DNA of 18,017 bases, taken from the NCBI GenBank assembly GCA_003511165.1, contig DOJW01000003.1, positions 1 to 18,017 on the forward strand, given 5' to 3'. Shown piece after piece: positions 1 through 4,731 of this stretch. A program made the translations under genes and the position numbers. Numbering within the stretch: position 1 is the stretch's first letter; every line of letters starts with the position of its first letter. Origin of the DNA: Candidatus Dependentiae bacterium. Its GTDB lineage: Bacteria > Babelota > Babeliae > Babelales > UBA12411. Below the pieces are notes generated by a model. The model searched no databases and had not been told where the DNA came from. It was given only the letters and a program-made list of their open reading frames with translations.

Positions 1-911
1 GTAAAAATTACACCGTTAGAAGCTGAAGCTTTTGTAATAGTATGTCCTGCTATTTCTAAAGGTTGAGGACTAGATAAAGTCTTGTCAGGATTTATAGTCA
101 AAATTTTGTAAGTATTATCTTCTAATCTAGCAACAATTACACCGTTAGAAGCTGAAGCATTTATAATAGTATGTCCCGCTATTTCTAGAGGTTGTAGGCT
201 GTTGTCAGGATTAATAGTCCAATATCTGTAAGTAAAATCGTCTAATGTAGCAACAATTACACCGTTAGAAGCTGAAGCACCTCTAATAGTATGTCCCGCT
301 ATTTCTAGAGGTTGTAGGCTGTTGTCAGGATTAATAGTCCAAGCTCTTGTAGTATGATCTTCTAATGTAGCAATAATTACACGGTCATAAATATTAGCAA
401 ATTTAATAGTATGTCCCGCTATTTCTAAAGGTTGTAGGCTATTGTCAGGATTTATAGTCCAATATCTGAAGGTATTATCTTCTAATCTAGCAACAATTAC
501 ACCGTTTTCAGTTGAAGCATATTGAATAGTATGTCCCGCTATTTCTAAAGGTTGAGGATTAGATAAACTATTGTCAGGATTTATAGTCAAAATTTTGTAA
601 GTATAATCGTCTAATTCAGCAAAGATTACACCGTTAGAAACTGAAGTATATCTAATAGGATGTCCTGCTATTCCTAAAGGTTGAGGACTAGATAAACTAT
701 TGTCAGGATTTATAGTCAAAACTCTCCAAGTATTATCTTCTAATTTAGCAACAATTACACCGTTTTCAGCTTTAGCACCTCTAATAGTATGTCCCTCTAT
801 TTCTAAAGGTTGAGGACTAGATAAACTATTGTCAGGATTTATAGTCAAAATTTTGTAAGTATAATCGTCTAATTCAGCAATAATTACACCGTTAGAAGCT
901 GAAGCATCTCT
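1..911 (-). pseudogene. Out-of-frame WD40-like repeat portion of the Skp1-like gene (3' part, runs off the window)
   Basis: On the minus strand this stretch is open without any stop codon from about 911 down to position 1, but it lies one base out of frame with the Skp1-like coding region upstream. Each unit reads like a WD40 blade: a start such as LEIAGHTI, then A-S-NGVIVA, then L-[ED]-D-x-T, an aromatic W/L-T-I strand and a turn NPDNSL. If the extra base near 912 were absent, the frame would continue smoothly from DLEIAGHTI into the repeats. The reading frame is therefore recently or conditionally disrupted, or the extra base is a sequence error. There is no separate start codon with a ribosome binding site for the repeat portion. 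The repeat portion is well supported; whether the gene is truly inactivated is uncertain. Confidence 0.6.
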
Positions 912-930
912 GAATAGTATGTCCCGCTAT
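7..930 (-). repeat. Tandem array of eight WD40-like coding repeats, 120 or 129 bp each
   Basis: The element attaca.ccg recurs at about 7, 136, 256, 376, 496, 625, 754 and 883, giving spacings of 129, 120, 120, 120, 129, 129 and 129 bp. All are multiples of three, 40 or 43 codons. The 9-bp difference is a codon triplet insertion (SSP or SNP) after NPDNSL. Eight GHT/GHP motifs are visible, seven full units plus a partial one at the window edge. Units are nearly identical in DNA sequence, which suggests recent duplication or gene conversion. The 40-43 residue length and the GH ... D ... W pattern match WD40 blades, although the usual W-D is W-T or L-T here. Since a WD40 propeller usually has about seven blades, this array is already complete or more than complete before it leaves the window. 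Confidence 0.85.
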
Positions 931-1464
931 TTCTAAATCGTTAAGGAAGCAGTAAAAATTAGAATTTTTTGTAAGTTGCTTCAATAAATCATGTGGTAAA
1001 AAATTTGTTGCAGTATTGAATTCTTCAGATTCAATAAAAGATTCGGGATTTTGTTTAAATCTTTCTATTAATTCTGTAGAGTTACTTATTTGTTTAATTG
1101 TTTCATCGCGGATTTGTGGAATATTTAAGAAGTCAACCGCAAGTAAAAGTTGCCTTTGTTGTTCTAATGGATAGTTTTTTATTTTAGTTGCTAATTCAGT
1201 CTCGGTATGCCTTGGATTTGCAATTACCCAGCAGGGCATTAACAAATTCATTTGTTGGAGTGTGATATTTGGTAAAGTAATTGCGTCTTCCTGAGCATCT
1301 GAAACTTCAATCATACTTTTTAACATTTGAGATTTTTGTATTAGTGTATTATTGATATCAAAAGTTTCTCCGTTTTCTAATTTAAAAGGCAAAGCATTCA
1401 TTGTGCTTGCAATCAAAACAGATCCAAGCAATGCGAATTTAACGATTTTTGACATATTTTTCAT
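892..1464 (-). CDS. Exported Skp1/BTB-fold domain protein, truncated by a frameshift before its WD40 repeats
   Basis: The start was set at ATG 1464 (MKNMSK...) because GGAG lies 6 bases upstream; an ATG four codons earlier has no such site. The first 24 or so residues form a signal peptide ending near STMNA, so export is predicted. The next part matches Skp1: L-ENGETFDI, a serine followed by LKSMIE, then ITLPNI, and later LLLAVDFLNIPQIRDETIKQI, which lines up with Skp1's LilAANYLdIkgLLd segment. In eukaryotes Skp1 links cullin to F-box proteins in SCF ubiquitin ligases; that is family knowledge, and function here is inferred. The frame ends at 892 just after the first GHTI motif because one extra base (near 912) shifts it out of the repeat frame. 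The intact gene would encode signal peptide, Skp1-like domain and a WD40-type propeller, probably a secreted host-directed protein. Confidence 0.75.
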   Translation of the reverse strand: MKNMSKIVKFALLGSVLIASTMNALPFKLENGETFDINNTLIQKSQMLKSMIEVSDAQEDAITLPNITLQQMNLLMPCWVIANPRHTETELATKIKNYPLEQQRQLLLAVDFLNIPQIRDETIKQISNSTELIERFKQNPESFIESEEFNTATNFLPHDLLKQLTKNSNFYCFLNDLEIAGHTIQRCFSF

Positions 1465-1532
1465 AAATAACTCCATTTTTCTATATTTATATACTAATTG
1501 AATTTACGGTATAAACAATCATAGCTTAATAA

Positions 1533-1563
1533 ATTATAATTGCAACGAGGGGGGGGTATGCAA
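1533..1563 (-). promoter_or_regulatory. Promoter with an eight-G run in the -35/-10 spacer, for the Skp1-like gene
   Basis: On the minus strand TTGCAT (1563-1558) is followed after 19 bases by a perfect TATAAT (1538-1533). The spacer contains eight consecutive C (eight G on the plus strand, 1549-1556), a striking homopolymer in AT-rich DNA. The predicted transcript starts about 60 bases before the ATG at 1464. A 19-base spacer is two longer than ideal, so gain or loss of bases in the run would change promoter strength, as in known phase-variable promoters such as Neisseria porA. The promoter call rests on consensus match only. Confidence 0.5.
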
Positions 1564-1595
1564 AAATTGTGGGTTTTTGATGTATTTTAAATTTA

Positions 1596-2279
1596 TTAAA
1601 ACAGATTTTGCTGATTTTCTTTGATTTTTTCGAAATTTTTGAGAAATGAGTCGCGATGAATAATTGATTTTTGATTATTATTCAAAGCTTCATAATGTTT
1701 GGATGTTGCGTATCCTTTGTGGTCAGAAAAATAAAATCCAGGAAAATTTTGATCAAATTCGTTCATTAATCTATCACGAGTTACTTTTGCAACGATAGAA
1801 GCAGCTGCAATTGATTTTGACAAGCTTTCGCCGTAGTTGAAGTGATAAGTTTCTAGAATTTGTGGCTTTGCAGAATCTGAAATTTGTAGGGGCATAGCAT
1901 CGATAAGTAAAAACTGTGTTTTTTGAAATATTTGCTGTGGAATGATGCTAAAAAGTTGAATTACTGATTTATGCATAGCGTGCAATGTTGCCTGATAAAT
2001 ATTTATGTTATCGATGGTTCTGTGGTTTATAGCTGCTGTAGAAAAATAACAATTTTGTATTATCCATTCGAAAGCCGCATTTCGTTCATCTTCAGTCATC
2101 TGTTTGGAATCCTTTAGAAGTTTATGAGAAGCGTTTTGTGGCAAAATAACAGCCGCGACAATAACCGGTCCGGCTAAACATCCGCGCCCAACTTCATCAA
2201 CTCCGCAAACAAAATTTTCATTTGCCCAAGCTGTTTTTTCATAAAAATTGCGTTTTTTTTGAAAATTCAATGTTTTCAT
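1596..2279 (-). CDS. rnhB: Ribonuclease HII
   Basis: This enzyme cuts the RNA strand of RNA-DNA hybrids and single ribonucleotides in DNA, in the cytoplasm. The 227-residue product has the family's hallmark GVDEVGRG-LAGPVI near residues 26-40 (D28, E29), the central LLIDAMP (D127), IAAASIVAKVTRD (158-169) and the terminal DHKGYAT motif (186-192). Length is in the normal range of 200-230. One detail is odd: in E. coli the fourth metal ligand is the Asp of KGDS just before the AAS segment; here the matching residue appears to be Glu (GES, E151). No clear Shine-Dalgarno site precedes the ATG. It is divergent from the regulator at 2417 and has an extended -10 promoter in between. The Skp1-like gene follows on the same strand but has its own promoter. 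Confidence 0.96.
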   Translation of the reverse strand: MKTLNFQKKRNFYEKTAWANENFVCGVDEVGRGCLAGPVIVAAVILPQNASHKLLKDSKQMTEDERNAAFEWIIQNCYFSTAAINHRTIDNINIYQATLHAMHKSVIQLFSIIPQQIFQKTQFLLIDAMPLQISDSAKPQILETYHFNYGESLSKSIAAASIVAKVTRDRLMNEFDQNFPGFYFSDHKGYATSKHYEALNNNQKSIIHRDSFLKNFEKIKENQQNLF

Positions 2280-2303
2280 GCTGTATTTTCACATTTTTTC
2301 TAT

Positions 2304-2331
2304 TTGACACGATATATTTTTTATGTAACTT
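2304..2331 (+). promoter_or_regulatory. Candidate promoter of the LexA/CI-like regulator
   Basis: A perfect TTGACA (2304-2309) is followed after 16 bases by TAACTT (2326-2331), which keeps the key first, second and last positions of a -10 box but is otherwise poor. A second possibility is TTGAAA (2331-2336) with TATTTT (2355-2360), which would overlap the inverted repeat at 2352-2370. The sequence does not decide between them. Confidence 0.35.
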
Positions 2332-2335
2332 TGAA

Positions 2336-2344
2336 AGTATAGCA
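2336..2344 (-). promoter_or_regulatory. Extended -10 promoter of rnhB
   Basis: Read on the minus strand the sequence is TGC-TATACT, an extended -10 motif (TG, one base, hexamer). The predicted transcript would begin near 2329, about 50 bases before the rnhB ATG. No convincing -35 box is seen, which is normal for extended -10 promoters. The same TGC plus hexamer pattern occurs before nhaC and rpmB in this window. Confidence 0.5.
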
Positions 2345-2351
2345 AAAATCA

Positions 2352-2370
2352 TACTATTTTATATATAGTA
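2352..2370. promoter_or_regulatory. Inverted repeat, possible operator of the neighbouring regulator
   Basis: TACTAT and ATAGTA form a perfect 6-bp inverted repeat with a 7-base AT spacer. It sits between the divergent rnhB and regulator genes, about 45 bases before the regulator start and in the -35 region of the rnhB promoter. Regulators of the LexA/CI kind often bind such dyads next to their own gene. AT-rich DNA produces such repeats by chance, so this is tentative. Confidence 0.35.
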
Positions 2371-2416
2371 CAAATTCGGAATTTTTGATGTTTTTATTAG
2401 TTTTTAGGAGGCAAAT

Positions 2417-3088
2417 ATGTCATCAATAGGATTAAGAGTAAGAGAGTTACTCAGAGAGAGAAGCTGGACGACTAAGGTTTTGGCAGAAAAAACCGGCATG
2501 TCTGAAAGTTATTTAACTCATATAAAAAATGGAACCAGAAGATGGAACGAAGATGCACTCAAGAAACTTGCATGTGCATTTGAAATTCACCCTGTAGATC
2601 TTTTTGCAGAGAGAAAGACTCGAACCGATGATGTTGATAAGAATGTTACAATGCCTGAATCTACAAACGTAGATTTGAGACTTAAAGTTGTTCCTGTTAT
2701 GGGAGACATTCCTTCAATTCCTTCTCCATACAATAACCAAATTATGCAAGTCACAACTGGATTTAAAGATATTTTTGTACCAGTTTTCAACAAAGATGAC
2801 GATTCAATGTTTTGTCTTTGTGTAGAAAACAACTCAATGGCACCAAACTTTGTTAAAGGTGATTTATTGATAGTTTCTCCAGAAGAGTGGACAAGATCCG
2901 GCGACGTAGCAGCAATAGAGTACGGAAATGATAATCCTATAAGAACCATAATGAAAGTTACTTATATGGATGATTTTATAGTCTTAGAAGCTGTAAATCA
3001 CAAACAACCTCCGATAGCTCTTGTTCGCGGTAAAGATCATGTAAGAATTGTTGGAAAAGTAATTCACAGATATCAACAATTTGAATAA
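2417..3088 (+). CDS. XRE-type helix-turn-helix regulator with S24 (LexA/CI-like) peptidase domain
   Basis: A 223-residue DNA-binding repressor of the CI/LexA architecture. Residues 5-63 form an XRE helix-turn-helix (TTKVLAEKTGMSESYLTHIKNG). After a linker, residues 92-218 resemble the S24 domain: ENNSMAPNFVKGDLLIV carries the putative nucleophile S140, and IMKV at 178-181 carries the putative partner K180, at about the spacing seen in LexA. LexA-like proteins self-cleave at Ala-Gly or Cys-Gly; the matching region here reads PVMGDIPSI with no such pair, so cleavage is doubtful or uses another bond. AGGAGG lies 6-7 bases before the ATG. It stands alone between a divergent gene and a strong terminator. 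It may govern a stress response or its own small regulon; no phage genes are nearby. Targets cannot be told from sequence alone. Confidence 0.88.
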   Translation: MSSIGLRVRELLRERSWTTKVLAEKTGMSESYLTHIKNGTRRWNEDALKKLACAFEIHPVDLFAERKTRTDDVDKNVTMPESTNVDLRLKVVPVMGDIPSIPSPYNNQIMQVTTGFKDIFVPVFNKDDDSMFCLCVENNSMAPNFVKGDLLIVSPEEWTRSGDVAAIEYGNDNPIRTIMKVTYMDDFIVLEAVNHKQPPIALVRGKDHVRIVGKVIHRYQQFE

Positions 3089-3111
3089 TTAAATTCATAT
3101 CGAATTTATAG

Positions 3112-3154
3112 AAACACCCAAAATGTGTAAAATACATTTTGGGTGTTTTGTTTT
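3112..3154 (+). terminator. Strong intrinsic terminator after the regulator
   Basis: A perfect 15-bp stem (3112-3126 with 3134-3148, core CACCCAAAATGT) closes a 7-base loop and is followed by a T-rich tail to about 3154. It ends the monocistronic regulator transcript and isolates it from rpsF. On the other strand it has an A-rich stem base as well, but no gene needs it there. Confidence 0.93.
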
Positions 3155-3204
3155 GGCGGCGTTTATGGTTTAAAGTTGGCCTAATTCCTTTCCAAAATAA
3201 TGAT

Positions 3205-3233
3205 TTGTAAAATCATATTTTTCATAGTAATAT
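3205..3233 (+). promoter_or_regulatory. Candidate promoter of the rpsF-rpsR operon
   Basis: TTGTAA (3205-3210) is followed after 17 bases by TAATAT (3228-3233), and TATAAA overlaps at 3231-3236. The start would fall near 3240, so the structured leader at 3253-3324 would be transcribed. The -35 box overlaps a perfect 7-bp inverted repeat, ATGATTT and AAATCAT (3200-3216), which may be a binding site or a chance hairpin. Confidence 0.45.
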
Positions 3234-3252
3234 AAAGCGTAATTTTGACATT

Positions 3253-3324
3253 TTTGTGTAAAAGGTACCGTTAGTGGCTAACCTGCTTAAAAGGCCTGCT
3301 GCTATCTCCTTTTTTCCACACAAA
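3253..3324 (+). ncRNA. Structured rpsF leader, candidate S6:S18 autoregulatory element
   Basis: The 5' leader of rpsF can fold: TTTGTGT (3253-3259) pairs with ACACAAA (3318-3324), and AAAAGG (3260-3265) pairs with CCTTTT (3308-3313), leaving a TTCC bulge. Inside, GTTAG and CTAAC (3270-3274, 3278-3282) form a hairpin whose base carries the trinucleotide CCG (3268-3270). S6:S18 leaders of other bacteria are known to have a hairpin with a conserved CCG that mimics the 16S rRNA site of the S6:S18 dimer. A second AAAAGG (3289-3294) can pair with the same CCTTTT, giving a mutually exclusive hairpin before a T run. This suggests a switch between two folds. The fold was worked out by eye. Confidence 0.5.
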
Positions 3325-3364
3325 TTTATTAGTAACTGTTTAATTTGTTTAGGAGAACCTTTTT

Positions 3365-3778
3365 ATGTTGAGATATGAGGTATTAATTCTTGCTAATCCA
3401 AATATTGGAAGCGATGACGAGCTGAAATTGCAAGAGTACTTTAAATCGCTTGTTTCTGGTGCTAAAGGTGAATTCATTTCTTTTGACAAATGGGGAAAAT
3501 ATTATTTATCATTCCCTGTTAAAAAACAAGAATATGGTGTTTACTTTTTAATTCGTTTTACTCTTCCGCACGATGTTGTGGTTGGAACTTTGAAAGATAT
3601 TGAATCTTTCTTCAAAATTAAATTCAATGATGTTGTCATGCGTTATGTAACTAGAAGATTAAAAGAAGGCGTTTCTTTGGAGTATCAAAAGCCAGATCCA
3701 ATTGGTACAGTAAGAACACCAAGTTTTGATGATTCTAGAGCCGCTGATTCTGATGATGATTTAGAAATGGAAAATTAA
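3365..3778 (+). CDS. rpsF: 30S ribosomal protein bS6
   Basis: bS6 binds the central domain of 16S rRNA as a dimer with bS18. The 137-residue product begins LRYEVLILANPNIGSD and shows the ferredoxin-like fold pattern of the family: a first beta strand, helix (DELKLQEYFKSLV), the FDKWGKYYLSFPVKKQEYGVYFLIRF strands, and a final strand VMRYVTRR near residues 90-99. An acidic tail (residues 120-137, rich in D and E) is typical of some bS6 proteins. AGGAG is 9-13 bases upstream of the ATG. It is the first gene of a pair with rpsR, 15 bases apart; ssb, which lies between them in many bacteria, is absent. A structured leader precedes it. Confidence 0.96.
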   Translation: MLRYEVLILANPNIGSDDELKLQEYFKSLVSGAKGEFISFDKWGKYYLSFPVKKQEYGVYFLIRFTLPHDVVVGTLKDIESFFKIKFNDVVMRYVTRRLKEGVSLEYQKPDPIGTVRTPSFDDSRAADSDDDLEMEN

Positions 3779-3793
3779 TAGAAGGAAGATGAT

Positions 3794-4081
3794 ATGTCAA
3801 AGTTGAAATTAAAAGTTAGTTCCAGATTACTTAGAAAAAGAAAAGTTCGTAAAAAAGCTTTTGCAGGTCCAAAAACTTGCAGATTTTGTGCAAATAGAGA
3901 ACAAGAACGATCACTTGATTATAAGAACATTAATTTGTTAAGAAGTTTTATCACAGAACGTGGTAAAATTCTACCTTCAAGAGTTTCAGGAAATTGTTCT
4001 TTTCATCAAAGAGAACTTTCAGCTGAGATTAAAGTCGCAAGAGCAATGGCTCTTTTGCCTTTCTGTCAGTTGCACAGATAA
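3794..4081 (+). CDS. rpsR: 30S ribosomal protein bS18
   Basis: bS18 pairs with bS6 on the small-subunit platform. The 95-residue product has a long basic start (residues 1-25), then CRFC (29-32), LDYKNINLLRSFITERGKILPSRVSG (41-66) and the helix ending in ARAMALLPF, all diagnostic for the family. The CxxC pair, with C68 and H71, could form a zinc site as in the cysteine-containing form of bS18; that is inference. AAGGAAG lies just before the ATG. rplI, the usual next gene, is missing: a terminator follows 20 bases after the stop. Confidence 0.97.
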   Translation: MSKLKLKVSSRLLRKRKVRKKAFAGPKTCRFCANREQERSLDYKNINLLRSFITERGKILPSRVSGNCSFHQRELSAEIKVARAMALLPFCQLHR

Positions 4082-4100
4082 ATTAAATTTAATTTATTTT

Positions 4101-4128
4101 AGGGGCTATAAAAATAGCCCCTTTTTTG
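4101..4128 (+). terminator. Intrinsic terminator after rpsR
   Basis: GGGGCTA (4102-4108) pairs with TAGCCCC (4115-4121) around a 6-base loop, followed by six T (4122-4127). It ends the rpsF-rpsR transcript. The next gene begins only 24 bases later, too close for a separate promoter downstream of the hairpin. Confidence 0.93.
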
Positions 4129-4151
4129 TTGTCTAAATTTAGGAGAAATAT

Positions 4152-4649
4152 ATGAAATTTACGCGATTTGTTTTAGGTGCTTTATTTTTTTCGATAAATA
4201 TTGGTGCTGCAACCGTAGGCCATCTTTGTACTTGTGATTTGAATGTAGGTCAAACAAAAGAATGGAATTTGCATTTTAAACATGAAAAACATGATGATGT
4301 AATGAATTTATCTTTAACTTTGCGTGAAAATGGTAAAGTTGTTGTTGTAAGAGCGTTTCCTCAGTTTAGAATTGCTGGAAGTTTTGATTTTTTAAAACCT
4401 GTAGAATTTGTCAGAACCGAAAAAGTTGATGTTTACGCACACGATTCTAATTTTATTGATATTGTTTGTTATGTTCCTTGCATTATTCAGCAAACTTTTC
4501 AGACATACAAAGAAGCAGGGCCTATAGAAAGTATAAATGTTGTAGATACAAACAGTTCTTGTGACATTGTGATTGTTAAATATGAAAAGAATTGGGTTAG
4601 TTTTTGGGTCATTGATTATTATAATTTATATAAAGTTTCGTTAGAATAA
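4152..4649 (+). CDS. Exported protein of unknown function with five cysteines
   Basis: I do not recognise the family. The 165-residue product has a clear signal peptide (basic start, hydrophobic core VLGALFFSINIG, likely cut after residue 19 or 20), so it should reach the periplasm or beyond. The mature part looks like a single beta-rich domain and has cysteines at 26, 28, 106, 110 and 137, which could form disulfides; no lipobox is seen. TAGGAG precedes the ATG. It lies directly behind the rpsR terminator, with no room for a promoter after the hairpin, so expression may rely on read-through or on a promoter inside the terminator region. A strong terminator follows. Its codons and AT content look like those of its neighbours. 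Confidence 0.75.
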   Translation: MKFTRFVLGALFFSINIGAATVGHLCTCDLNVGQTKEWNLHFKHEKHDDVMNLSLTLRENGKVVVVRAFPQFRIAGSFDFLKPVEFVRTEKVDVYAHDSNFIDIVCYVPCIIQQTFQTYKEAGPIESINVVDTNSSCDIVIVKYEKNWVSFWVIDYYNLYKVSLE

Positions 4650-4676
4650 GTGAAAAGTTAAATTCATCCAGTTTAC

Positions 4677-4711
4677 AAAAAAAGAGCAGCTACAAATGCT
4701 GCTCTTTTTTT
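4677..4711. terminator. Bidirectional terminator between the converging 4152 gene and nhaC-like gene
   Basis: AAAGAGCAGC (4681-4690) pairs with GCTGCTCTTT (4698-4707) around a 7-base loop. Runs of A before and T after extend the stem and give a U tail on both strands. It can end the plus-strand transcript of the exported protein and the minus-strand antiporter transcript that stops at 4732. Confidence 0.92.
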
Positions 4712-4731
4712 GTGTTTTAAAGCTAGTAAAA

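Noticed and set aside
7..930. CRISPR array
   Set aside because: Units of 120/129 bp are conserved over their whole length and code in frame; there are no short repeats with unique spacers.
2587..2949. Minus-strand open frame of 120 codons
   Set aside because: Shadow of the helix-turn-helix/S24 regulator gene.
3245..3250. Perfect TTGACA before rpsF
   Set aside because: No -10 box at 15-19 bases; the place is taken by the CCG hairpin of the leader.
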